Below are positions 26,701 to 38,036 of a DNA stretch of 64,000 bases, in pieces (position 1 is the stretch's first letter; every line of letters begins with the position of its first letter). The stretch is from Apostichopus japonicus (lineage: Eukaryota > Echinodermata > Holothuroidea > Aspidochirotida > Stichopodidae): assembly GCF_037975245.1 (NCBI RefSeq), contig NC_092582.1, positions 4,876,001-4,940,000 of the forward strand. Reading direction: 5' to 3'. The translations under genes and the position numbers were made by a program. The notes below the pieces were generated by a model, which saw only the letters and a program-made list of their open reading frames with translations, was not told the DNA's origin and did not search any database.

Positions 26701-29700
26701 CATTATTCGTTTTGATGCTCCTTCCTGGTAAAGTGAGTTAAGGGATGGTAGGCCTGTACCAATGATACGTTCAGCATTTCTTACGACAGATTCTAGTTTC
26801 CTAAAACCATTCTGTCTCGCCCGACCAAACCAGACTACAATGTTTGTAGTTAAAATACTTTCAATGATAATTTCTCTAACACGATAGGAATTAAGAGCTC
26901 GCAAAAAGAATAGTCTCTGACGTCCCTTTTTCAGTATCTCATCTGCACTTGTGTTCCATAATAAGTTGTCCATCATAAATGTGCCTTGCATCTTAAATGC
27001 ATTTACCTGTTCAACATCAGATCCATTAATAAAGAAAGGAGATTTTTGTTTTGTCTGAAGTCCACTATTTATTCCCTTGTTTTGTTCACATTCAAAGTCA
27101 GGTACCAAATATACTAAATCTAAGTTCCAAGATAGGTTACAGCAAACAGAGAGGAGGTGATGAACTTGGGCAAAAATCAAATTTGATGTAGAACAATAAA
27201 GCGGCTTACCCATCGTAGAAGGAGGAAGAGGGGGTTTATTTGCTGAGCGTCTCCTAGGGAAGCTGCTGTCTGGTTGATTCTTAAAAAACCCTTCAAAGAT
27301 TACAAAATTGTTTACCTGTAAATGAGAATGAAGCATACAATCATGCAACATCAACACCTTGTTCAGATTGAGTTCCTTCTGTATTTTCAACCCAACCTCT
27401 CCCCTCCCCTCATTTCATCTTTGTTCCTCTACACTTGCACAATCTTCGATACATTTCAACCTTCTCCATACTGCTTCAGATAAGCCAATTGTTACCACAA
27501 ATACCAATTTTTATGAAGCAATATGTCTCACACACACAAAGACACAAAATAGACACTCATATTCACCACTTCAATTGAGAAAAGAATGACAGATTCTAGA
27601 AAGCAATCAAGCGCTTGCTATCTGTCCTGTAATATTCTGACTTAGACTTGCCCTAATAAAGTCTTCCCTGAATGACATGTTAGTATCATAAACAGCGAAC
27701 TCTTAGGTTTTTACTGGTTAACTAATGAGCAAGTGTTGATAAAGATTAACTGTGATACTTGGATGTGCATCTCCCTTCTTACAGTAGCAGACAAGGCAAG
27801 CATATCATTTACATACACATTCCAGTGACGGCCATATTACATGGCCATTCAATGGATTAGACTGTACACTAGTGTCCAACCACTTTGCAGATACTGAGGG
27901 AGGGGGGGGGGTTTATAACTACATTGCAATTATGCAAAAACAAAAGGTATTTCAAGAGCCAGTGTCAGAAGCAAGCCAAACCCCCATTGTTTCCAAATTT
28001 ATCAAATTATTTCCAGATTTATTAAATTTAAAGAGACTGTTTAATAACACTACACAACAGCAATTTTGCAAAGGAACATTTTATTTTATCTCATAGGTTT
28101 TTGAATCAATAACACTGCACAACATCAATTTTGCACAGGTTCCTTTTTTATCTATATATAGGTTTTTGAATCTATAACACTGCACTTGTAACATCAATTT
28201 TGCATAGGTTCCATTACATAGGTTTTTGAATCAATAACACTGTACAACAGCCATTTTTCATACTGTAGGCCCATTTATATCTATGTAGGTTTTTGAATGA
28301 TGAAAGTTATGATTACGAAGAGCACCCAATAACCCCAGCAAAGGCTTCACTTATCGTAAAATACCAATGTTGTATACCCAGCAAGTGAAAGGCGTACCTG
28401 TACGTTTGTTGGATTAACAACAGCATACTATCCTTACCTGAGGAATGGTTGCCCTGAGTCTGTAATGTTTCATCAGAAATGATGTGAACTTTTTAGAAGG
28501 CCTATCAATGGCAAAGTGCTGTGGTTCTATACTCTCGGCCTGTAAAGTAGGAAAAGTTATAATCAACATTATAGACTTATATTTTGTATATTAGAAACAA
28601 TGAATATATCCTAAATTATGGAAGAGTTTCTATTAGAGGAATTATCCTCTTAGTTTTAAACAGAGAGAACATTTTTTTAAATATTTTTTTTAGGATCAAT
28701 AATCAAAATATGGAATGATTGTTTTACAGATATATTTCTTCATCATTTCTATACACCAAAAGTATGAAAAATGATCAGCATTTTTCATCTTCATCCTTCC
28801 ATAGTCTGTGATATTCTGTAATTCTCTGTTGCATATACTGTACACACACAGCTCTGACACAGTACATGTTTTTATTTGGGTGACAAATGGTACAATACAC
28901 ATATAATATTGTATGTATTGTTTGGACTATTGTATGTAATGTTTGGATTATTGTATGTATTGTTTGGACTATTCTGCCTACATGAAGGTATGACAGCCTT
29001 TCATTGTTCATTGTCCAAATTTTCAGTAAATTTTTCAGTAAATTTCCAGTAATTTTCAGTAAATTTTTCAGTAAACAATTAAGTATTGAATTACAAATAA
29101 TGAGGGTTATGCCTTCGGTAATAGCTCCATGGTTATGCATACAAACCACCAAATTTATACAGAAAGTGCCCCTCCCCCCCCCCCACCTTCTCTTCACCTG
29201 ATATGACAGCTGGATTAAGCTACTGTACAATTCACAACTCCCTCCCTCCCTCCCTCCCTCCCTCCCTCCCTCCCTCCCTCCCTCCCTCCCTCCCTCCCTC
29301 CCTCCCTCCCTCCCTCCCTCCCTCCCTCCCTCCCTCCCTCCCTCCCTCCCTCCCTCCCTCCCTCCCTCCCTCCCTCCCTCCCTCCCTCCCTCCCTCCCTC
29401 CCTCCCTCCCTCCCTCCCTCCCTCCCTCCCTCCCTCCCTCCCTCCCTCCCTCCCTCCCTCCCTCCCTCCCTCCCTCCCTCCCTCCCTCCCTCCCTCCCTC
29501 CCTCCCTCCCTCCCTCCCTCCCTCCCTCCCTCCCTCCCTCCCTCCCTCCCTCCCTCCCTCCCTCCCTCCCTCCCTCCCTCCCTCCCTCCCTCCCTCCCTC
29601 CCTCCCTCCCTCCCTCCCTCCCTCCCTCCCTCCCTCCCTCCCTCCCTCCCTCCCTCCCTCCCTCCCTCCCTCCCTCCCTCCCTCCCTCCCTAGTGGATAA

Positions 29701-32700
29701 GCAGTTTGCTAACAGTTTTATTTTATTTTAATATTAATACTAAACAATTTCACATTGAATATAATACTGCTGTACCACTGTCTCCTAAGCACTTACATTG
29801 AGCATGTGTTGAAATAACTGTTTCCCGTAGCCCCGTCTCTGACATGATTCATGGACGTAAAAATCAAGGATACACATCGGCTTCATCTCCACTTGGTTGC
29901 TATGGTGATCCAAAACAAACAGTACTTTACGACCAACTTTAAGGATGCCAACTACTGATCCTCTACCGCTGCAAAAGAGGGCATTAAATAGTATGTGAAG
30001 TGATCGTTTAAAATTATTTTCATCTATTATGATTGAACATGCTTTTGTGAAATATATTATAATAATAATATCATCCCGGATGAATTAAAGAATTTGGAAG
30101 GATTAGTGACTTGGAAATGTTTTAATTTTAAAATCTATAGAAAGTTTGAAAACAAGTAAAACTGATAACTGCAGCAGAGGAACACTCATATTCTGCTCGT
30201 TCTGAATTAAAGCAATTTCCATGATTCCATACTGAAGCTAAAGTACACATATTGTACAGCATATCAGTTTACAACCAAAACATGTAACAAGATCCTGGAT
30301 GACAATATAAACAACACTAGCAAAACATGAGGGTCTCTCCACAAGTGCAGCTCTAATCAAGATCTAAATACAGGTTAAGATGAACTAAAGGGTAAAAAGA
30401 AGAAGGGGGGGGGGGGGGAGTAATGGCTCAGGACAAGCATAGTTGGTACACTTTATATATTAAAGGAAATTTTTTAGTAGGCCTATGACTGGAGATTTGA
30501 TCTTACTCTACCCCAACCCCCCCCCCCAACCCACAACCCTCAATCCTATTTTCCTTCCATTTTTTCTCCACTCCAGTCAGTGACTTAAGGTTCCACTATT
30601 TCTGTTCCTCACAACAACTTCTCTGGATCTTCCTGCTTACTCAACCAAGTGGTTAAAACAAACTTCACCCCTTCCCCCCCCCCAGGCCCCTCCATCCTTC
30701 TTTATTTCACTAAGTGGATACAACACAGCTTGTTCCAAGCATTCCCCTACCCTCCCCTCCATCCTCCTCACTCCATCTTACCTATTAGAGTGAGATTCCT
30801 TCATGACGTACAAGCGATGATCTGAATATCTCATTTTGTATGCTGTAGTGATGGCACCACCAAGACCTTGTGCCTATGAAGTACAAAATAAAAACCTCTT
30901 TCGTACTCATAGAAATCAAGTCTTTTGTTATATATTTATGAATAACAATAGGAATAAATAAGGTAATTAGGATTTTTGAGTGACTTCACAGTTATGGACT
31001 GTGACCGTTACTGCACAGGGCTTCTTGGCGACATGTATCTCTTTTAATGACTGAACACAAACTTGGCAATGACTGCAAAAAAACTTTGTTTTCTTCTGGT
31101 CAGTAAAGCTTCAAATGCCTAACTGCATAGCTCTGTCACAGTCAAAAGTATCATTTTGGAGCTACTGGGCTGTAATAACTATGATTACAACCCTTAAAAG
31201 TGGCTGCGTGTCAGGTTTCAAGTTTGCAAAGCACATCAGAAACGGGGAAAAGTTTTGCACGGACTGAGATTTTTGTGCATGTTTTACCATCAGAGCTTAG
31301 ACGAGAATCTTGGCCTTGTAAAACAACTCTTAGAAACAATTGTGCAAACACACTTACAAATACCTTGTGCACATACTGTACATGTGCTAATGTACATTGC
31401 AAACTGCAATGCATAAAACTTTACCTTGGCGGACGCTTTTCCCATCGCATCGATGACTACCTCCAAATTTTGCTTTGAGGTATTGTCCCTGTAAAGGAAC
31501 AACAACAATTGCCTAGTATGATCATTATATCAAGACTGAGAGACAAATCTTCAAATACAATATGGAATGCACCCTCACGAATTGTCCATCTGTTGAACAT
31601 AACTATAGATCTAGGAATGCCTCAAGTTATTTCCATGGCAGTCAGGCCAACAAAGAGAAAGTGCCATCACTGTTTATTTTGGATGCTTGGTAGAGATAGG
31701 AGAGGATAACATAATCATTTCCTATTGCCCCCAAACAGGGTTAATGAAGATGGATTCTAATGTTGGATGCCATATATATGTGAACTTAAATATTATACAG
31801 GTATTACAGAACTGCTAACCAGGTCTGGCCTCCCGCTTTATATGTGGACACCCTAATCACTAGGCTATGGACGATGATTGTATGTCCTGAGGTTTGAAAC
31901 CGGTAAGGAAGGTCGTAATTCCGCTGTATATCTAGGCTACCCCTAATTTTTGCTGAGGACTGTTCAGTAACTTCAGTGTCTTCCTAACTTTAACCACTGC
32001 TTCCACATCCAAACTGATCATAGTTGATATACATGTAACTAAGGCAAAACAAAGCTCCAAGCTGTAGCTGGCTACACCGTCGCAAAACTAGGAAGCCAAA
32101 TTACCCTTCAGAAATTTCTTAAAATAAGAAGTAGAATCTGATTAAATGTGTTTAGTAATATCATCACAAATAAATTGTAGTTTCAATTAGGTTCTATAGC
32201 TATAATTATAATAATGCAATGATGGGTCGTTCTTAAAAGGAATGGCAAAACATGAACTGTCCTGATGGTATATATAACCACAAAATCATAAAAAATTTAA
32301 CTTAGTTTATTTTTGGCGTTTCTCCTCGTACTGAATTTATGCAAAAATAAACCGACTGTGTAGCCACAACAGCAATCATGATACAGTGAACTTTTGGGCA
32401 GTTCTCTGCGTATGAGTAGACTACCTATACAATTACCCAATATTACCAAAGCTTATAATTATAAGATGGCAAGTTTGATTTACAGTACACTCAATAAACA
32501 TTCGTAGCGGAATGGCTACCAGTGTACCAGCTCTCAGATAGCTGAATAACAATTAACATACTGCCCAAACTGAGAATTAACACTATAATTATGTAGCTAG
32601 CCAGCAGTACTACCCCGTATAGTAACATGATAGGAGCTTACCCAACATTATGATGCGGTTGCAGTGTCCTATCAAAAACCGAAATCACGTTCCGAATCAG

Positions 32701-32727
32701 CTGATTAATATTAAAGTCAAATTCCAT
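23780..32727 (-). CDS. ATAT1: Alpha-tubulin N-acetyltransferase 1, nine exons seen, 3' end unresolved
   Basis: Acetylates Lys40 of alpha-tubulin in the microtubule lumen. Minus-strand exons that join in frame: 32727-32642, 31488-31425, 30873-30782, 29968-29797, 28539-28438, 27315-27210, 26222-26012, 25083-24965 and 23954-23780 (1127 nt, ~375 residues). Start ATG 32727-32725 gives [10 protein letters not shown], like MEFPFDVDAL of vertebrate ATAT1. Then [71 protein letters not shown] (acetyl-CoA loop), [20 protein letters not shown] with the catalytic Asp, and [11 protein letters not shown] closing the GNAT fold. Exons 7-9 encode a low-complexity Ser/Pro/Arg tail, poorly conserved in the family. 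Exon 9 ends with two bases of a codon before a GTAAG donor, so at least one more exon should exist below 23780; I could not find it. Introns hold a LINE fragment, minisatellites and a CTCC array. Confidence 0.92.
25345..25745. repeat. Degenerate minisatellite GAGTATGAGTACAACATSATGA
   Basis: About 400 bp of tandem ~20-bp units built from ATGAGTATGAGTACAACAT, with smaller variants, in ATAT1 intron 7 between exons 8 and 7. Minus-strand ORFs rich in YS and H are artefacts of the repeat. Confidence 0.9.
26640..27150 (-). mobile_element. LINE reverse-transcriptase C-terminal fragment
   Basis: A minus-strand reading frame carries [51 protein letters not shown] and [20 protein letters not shown]. 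This pattern (INGxxVExVxxFKxxG, then KKGxxRLxFLRxL, then WxG, then L..VVR.A..IIG) is the C-terminal region of CR1/L2/Rex-type non-LTR retrotransposon polyproteins. The 5' part is missing. It lies in ATAT1 intron 6 and is, by chance, in an open frame that runs on from exon 6 through the donor at 27209. The AT-rich tract at 26340-26570 could be its 3' tail. Confidence 0.75.
28905..28980. repeat. Short 23-bp tandem repeat, three units
   Basis: Three units of TTGTATGTATTGTTTGGACTA in ATAT1 intron 4, followed by AATTTTTCAGTA repeats at about 29020-29075. No gene is supported here. Confidence 0.75.
29238..29691. repeat. Perfect (CTCC)n array, ~113 units
   Basis: About 454 bp of uninterrupted CTCC tetranucleotides with no substitution that I can see. 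It lies in ATAT1 intron 4, roughly 105 bp beyond the exon 4 donor (exon end 29797). In the transcribed sense the RNA would be (GGAG)n. The 165-codon PSLP ORF across it is an artefact. Confidence 0.98.
29692..32641. other. ATAT1 exons 4-2 with intervening introns; possible tRNA-derived SINE at 31790-31880 (minus)
   Basis: Apart from ATAT1 exons the interval shows G/C homopolymer runs (30406-30418, 30520-30528, 30676-30684). On the minus strand at about 31880-31795 it has TAGCCTAGTGATTAGGG, which fits a pol III A-box, followed by a GGTTAGCAGTTC segment where a B-box (GGTTCGAATCC) would be expected. This could be a degraded tRNA-derived SINE. The B-box match is poor. Confidence 0.35.
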
Positions 32728-33732
32728 TTTACGTTCTTCTAATTTTACACAGAAGTAACGTTACTGCAAAGTAACCGGCAGAATAAATAACTAACGGTTT
32801 TGTGTTCGTTACGTATACTCGGCAACGCACCTCACTGCACTGCGCATCTTTATGCAGATGTCAATATGGGAAAAGGGGTAACCCTGGTTTCATCAAGTCA
32901 GTTACCTGATGTAATCGAGTAATCGGTTTATTCGACGGCTGAAAGAAACTGATCCCAAGCCCAAGGACCATGATACGGGACATTAACCATGGTCAGCTGG
33001 ATAGGTGTTTTTTCGGCAATAATGTATCAAGGAGTTACGGAAATATTTATGAATACATTTTTGTTGTTCATATATTTCAGTTGAAGAAAACCGAAATGAA
33101 CAACGACAACACTGAACTAGACAAATTGCAACTGGAACTGCAATATACATTGACCCAGGCCCGTAGCCCAGGATCGACTACTGAGTTGGCTGGAAGGGGC
33201 ACACACCCTGGGTCCCGGCCTGACTGCCTCCATATGATGATCGAAAATTAGCAGAACGGAGATCGATCTCTGTTACATTTCATATAGAAAGAATTATTTT
33301 GGAGGGAGCTGTCTCCGCAACAGCTCCTAGGCCAGACAATATTTCAGCTCTGCCTTTGTCTTTCGTCACTACTTGTTTTGTTCTTTGATCGGGCAATTTC
33401 CTGACATAAGTTTTATTGCCATATTGATTTTGTGCGTGTTTATTTTCATCATGGACTCGTTGTAACTCTTTGTTCAGTATACACATATAGTTACGTTTGT
33501 GACAAGGGAAATGCAATTTCCCAGTGTAATCACGGTTTATGTACTGCACACTTTCACGTGTACAGATCAAACCGATGGGTAAACAATTTTTGATGTGCTC
33601 CCCGATTTACACACACTGAGAAAATACACAATGCAGCCTACTACTACTACCAGTACCATCCCACTTATAAATTGAAGTCAAACCAAAATCACACAAAAGT
33701 TTAATTCATCGTATCTCTTTTTAGTGTTTATA
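32728..33732. promoter_or_regulatory. Head-to-head intergenic region between ATAT1 and SURF2
   Basis: The ATAT1 start codon (32727, minus) and SURF2 start codon (33733, plus) point away from each other across 1005 bp, so this interval should hold both promoters and 5'UTRs. No TATA box in a convincing place was identified. Two small ORFs occur in it: 32970-33251 (+), 93 codons, and 33280-33570 (-), 96 codons; neither resembles a protein I know. The second has a non-repetitive, ordinary amino-acid composition and may be a fragment of a mobile element. Confidence 0.55.
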
Positions 33733-36700
33733 ATGGACAAAGTTTCATCGAGACTAGACGATTTGATGTTGCAGTTTCCTTCCTTATCATTTACAGAAGA
33801 TGGAAAAAAGGTATTTTTTTATGGATTGGCTACATTACAAACATACACGAGGTTCATGCATTACTAATACTATTGTAATACTATATAGTTTCTACAGCTT
33901 AACTTAGACCTAGCTTACGAAATACGACTACGACTTACGGTAAGGTTTTTTTTTGCCTACGTTCGGCGTAGGGTAGGCCTAATTGAGGCCTAAGCACTGT
34001 TTATGTCCTCTGTAATGTACAGTACCCAGGCTACAGTAGCCTTCATGTGGTAATTTACCTATGCCAATCTTTAAGGATCCTAAATCATGGAAACAAAAGA
34101 GTATCTTCTTAAAGTTAAATGAAGCCTGAAGGCAAATAAGTAAGTTCTCATACTAAGGCATAGTTGTGGCGTAGGCCAGATACGAGGACTGTACAGCTAG
34201 GCTAGATCTGCTTTTCCATTTCTTAAGTTATGGTTCCATATGTTTCTTTTGTAAGAAAGAAATGCCATGCATATCGAACATATAGCAATCTGACCATCTT
34301 GCATAACTTCTTGCAAAGTGATACCAGTAATCACTGAGTGAATAACTTATTCCCTGAAAGTCACCCAGTTTTGTCTACCTTACACTACAGCTACAACTAA
34401 GGTCAGCTCAAGCCCTCAAACAGTTCTCTTAACTCTTACTTCTGCTGTGTAGAATACCTTCATTATTATTAATGTATATTATTGTTGCAGATCAAGTGCG
34501 ATCTCACAGGACATGAGATGCCCCCCAAAGTGGAAGTGTTACAAGTCTATGTAGCTGGAAAAAAGTTTCTGAAACTACATGAACGGCAGAAGTATAAGTT
34601 TTCACAACATCAGCCACATCTCGTGAATCGTGAAGACAAACATCATAAGTAAGTTGAATTATTTATGAGAGTTGTCAACTTCTCAAGCAAGACTTTTTGA
34701 TGTTGTTGGTACAAATTTTGGCTCATACCAGTCTATCTCTCTGTCTGATTGCTGACCTGCCTGAGAATATATCTTAAATTAAAAGTGTTAAAGAACAAAA
34801 AGCCTCAAGCTCCTGTTTTCTTTCATATTTCTATGTGTTCCTCTCACTGTAGAAAAATCCCTTTATGCTCTTTGAATTTTTCAAAATGATCTTAATGTGC
34901 TTGTTTAAAGAAATTGCTGTGTTGCCATGTTATGTCACTGAAAATCCAAGGCAATATTTTAATCTCCTGAAAAAGCTGCCAGTTCTTATGTCATAGAAAA
35001 TTCACACATGAAATAATTTTACATGGTCTCAAACGACTTGTTTACAATGGCAAGGAGAAATTCGTCCAAGGGTGCACTGTTGTTGATATGACAGTTAACA
35101 GAATATGTTTTGGTTGTGTAATAAGAATGTATGAAATACAAATGGATGAACATTAACATATTGGTCTGCACTGAGAACCAAAAGTCATCAACAATTTAGA
35201 CTTTGACATATCAAGACTAAAAATCTGTCTAAAAGTCATCCTTTAAATTGTCTCAGTGAAGCTGCTCTGATATTTCGAAGAAGTCAAAACTTTCATCAAA
35301 TCTGATCAATTGTAGACTCACCAGCATATTTGTCGATGATATCGACTTTTGTTTTAACACTTATATTCTCTCTCTCTCTCTTAGAAACCACCTGTACTGT
35401 AATTTAACTCACCGCTTTGTAAACAAATTACCAGAACATGTTGAGAGGCATGTGAAGGGAAGACGATATCAGACAGAGTTGAAAAGATGTGAGTCGTTTG
35501 GTTTAAAATGAAGTTTAACCCCATTAAAGGACCACTTAGAATTGGACGTAACATATGAATAATTTCCTCAGTGCTGCCAGTGATTTAGGAGAGTCATCCA
35601 AGCTAAGCTGAACTACTGTATGAGGACAGATGATAAGATTCCTGTGAAGCACTGTATGCAGCCCAATTGTTTGGTGTATTAATGGAGTATTTTTTAATAT
35701 AAGTCTATAATTATCTTCTATATGTCATGGAAGTGTAAAATGTTGTCTTTATTGAAAAATATAGAAATCATTCAAAGACTTGTTTACTGTTGCCATTGTT
35801 GATACGTGTAAGTCTGGATCTGAAGGACTGTTTGCATGTAATTTACCCTTGTAAAATATTGATAGCTTAACCATACACTCTTACACGTTGGTGCAGAAAT
35901 ATCTTTGGTAATTATTAAAAAAAACTACTTCAAACTTACATTTTACTATAGAAAGAATACTGCAACCAGTTTCAGTGTGTAATATTTATAATATTACTTT
36001 GAACTTACTTTTCCCTAGAGATAAAAAGTGCATCTAACTTTATCCTTGTTCATTGTGTATAAATAAATTATTCCCTTCCATTTCACCTCAGATGAAGAGT
36101 GCATCTGAATTGGTCCTTGTTGATTGTATATAAATTAACTATACCCTTCCATTTCACTTCAGATAAAAAGTGCATCTAAATTTTTGATTGTTAATTGTGT
36201 ATAAATTAACTATACCCTTCCATTTCACCTCAGATGAGAGTGCATATGAATTTGTCCTTGCTGATTGTATATGAATTAACTATACACTTCCATTTCACTT
36301 CAGACAAAGAGTGCATCAGCGATGGAACAGAATACAAGTCAAGGAGACAACCACAGAAACTAATAGAGGAATCAATGGCGGCCACAGAGGCAACTGACCA
36401 AGAACAACTTGGGATTGACTTCATTCCAAGTGACAGTGAAGAGGATGAAGGCAATAATCGATCAGATGAGAGCCTGACAGATTTATATCCTGGTGAGTGG
36501 GTGGATGAATCATTGCTTGGGCTTTTAACAGAGGACCTGTGAAAACAAAATGAAGTTTGATATGTAATAGTATTATTACAAAAGTAACAGTTTTGATCTG
36601 CAGTACTGGGTATGACTATTATAAATCAAAGGCTGGTATGGGGTAGGGGTATAGGTTAGATTATGGTCGTTTGTGGGGCTAGAAATTTGCAAATGCATTT

Positions 36701-38036
36701 CTAAATGGAAACAGGAAATGTATGGCCCTTAAATCAGTTTGTTCATTTCTTTTCCTTTTGTGTTACAGAGGGGGATTTCCCAGCGGCTGATGAGGTCCCA
36801 GCTGGTGGTAGTGAGGACAACTGTAGTACCAATGAGTCTGAAAAAGGTCAAGACAAAACTAACAAAATTCAGAAAGCATCTACAAAAAAGGTGAGCCCAA
36901 TTATGTATACTTGTGATGAGAAGAAGCCAAATATTTCAGTGGAGTGTGGATCTTGATCCTGTGTGACATTGGAACAAGGAGAGATCAGCCATTGGCCAGC
37001 TCGTCAGTCCACACAATAGATGTTAACAAAATTGTACGTTTCCGTAATGATCTATAAAAAAAAATGATTTTTGAATTTAAAAAAAAGCAAAAGCTATACG
37101 ACCCTTGCAGATTATCATTTGTAGTAGTACACAAAGCATGTTGTCATCGCCGTCTCCGTACTTTTAGGGAAAATAAGCGTCTAAAGGATAGTTTTTTCCC
37201 ATCTGCTGTGAAATTATTTACTTCTTCATAACAGGTATCTGTATATTCTTTTTAGTTTATGTTTTTTCTATCTTTAGTTTTGCACATTTGTACCTTTTTC
37301 AACCATTTCCTATCTACATAGTTTTATATTAAAAATTTTTTCACCGTTTAGATTTCTTACATTTTTTTGCATATCTTTTACATATTTCTTACAGTTTGAT
37401 ATCTTCACATAGTTTTGATATATCTTCACATATATGTCTATGAATTTGTTACTCTTTTTTATTACGGAGCAGGAGGAACGTTCTGATTTTCGATGTGTAA
37501 TATTTTTGATACGTTTGCTGAATAAATGAATTGAATTGATTGTGGTTGGTAGAAATATGGTTTAGAAGTACTAAGAGACTTGCTTACACTCACTGTAAGG
37601 ATGAGTTCTGCGGGAATCTATTCTTAGATGACGCTTGGCATCAAACTAAGTCAATTTCATCATGTGAGTTGCACGAAGGGCTTATTGGTAAGATTCTGAT
37701 GTTTGTTTCTCTTGGTTATGGATTTGAACATGCCAAAAGTATTTTGCTGTGGTTACTTATAAAAAAAGGTTGGATCCCTAATAACAGAAAGAAAAATTAT
37801 ACTTACTGTTTTTATGTTTTGTTTTTTAGTTTTTCTAATTGTTTATAGTTTTGGAGATTTATCAGTGTTGTGCCTTTCATTGTCATTGCCAGGTAATGCC
37901 CAGGGTCAACAGTTCCAAGTCGAAAATGATGAGGAAGAGAAAGTTTCCGTCTGCACTCCATCAGACGAAAGGAATAAAGCAACCTGACAAAGTGACCAAG
38001 CGGAGTAAACAGCATCGGCAGATACAGAAGAAGTGA
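33733..38036 (+). CDS. SURF2: Surfeit locus protein 2, six exons, complete
   Basis: Exons 33733-33810, 34491-34648, 35385-35488, 36304-36492, 36769-36890 and 37893-38036 join in frame to 264 residues (795 nt with stop), close to the 256 of human SURF2. Visible family marks: LTGHEMPPKVEVLQVYVAGKK like LTGHELP...LQVYTRGKK; YCNLTHRFVNKLPEHVERHV like KLTLRHINKCPEHVLRHT; GRRYQTELKRYKEC; the acidic linker SDSEEDEGNNRSDESLTDLYP; and a basic C-terminal tail (KMMRKRKFPSALHQ...KRSKQHRQIQKK). Donors and acceptors are all GT/AG and phases agree. Human SURF2 is a nucleolar protein; its molecular role is not well defined, and the basic tail here suits nucleolar location. Exon 4 is preceded by tandem copies of its own acceptor region. 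A poly(A) signal AATAAA lies at 38900-38905. Confidence 0.93.
36010..36303 (+). repeat. 71-bp tandem array that repeats the SURF2 exon 4 splice acceptor
   Basis: The segment CCCTTCCATTTCACCTCAG followed by ATGAAGAGTGCATC recurs with period 71, 71, 71 and 70. Acceptor-like AG/exon junctions fall at 36021, 36092, 36163, 36234 and the real exon start 36304. Each unit includes polypyrimidine tract, CAG, and a degenerate copy of the first ~14 coding bases of exon 4. Only the last junction leads into an open frame; the upstream ones run into stops soon after. Confidence 0.88.
37130..37545 (+). mobile_element. LINE 3' end fragment in SURF2 intron 5
   Basis: CGTCTAAAGGATAGTTTTTT at about 37170 reads RLKDSFFPSAV, the usual C-terminal end of CR1/L2-like reverse-transcriptase proteins. 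It is followed by a T-rich 3' region and ends in TGAATAAATGAATTGAATTG (about 37520-37539), the kind of short terminal repeat seen at LINE 3' ends. The rest of the element is absent. Confidence 0.6.

Noticed and set aside
29203-29700. 165-codon Pro-Ser-Leu-Pro repeat ORF
   Set aside because: It is entirely a translation of the CTCC microsatellite inside an ATAT1 intron on the opposite strand.
37540-37848. 102-codon plus-strand ORF in SURF2 intron 5
   Set aside because: It starts in the LINE 3' end, ends in a T-rich tract before the exon 6 acceptor, and is not needed for the SURF2 frame.
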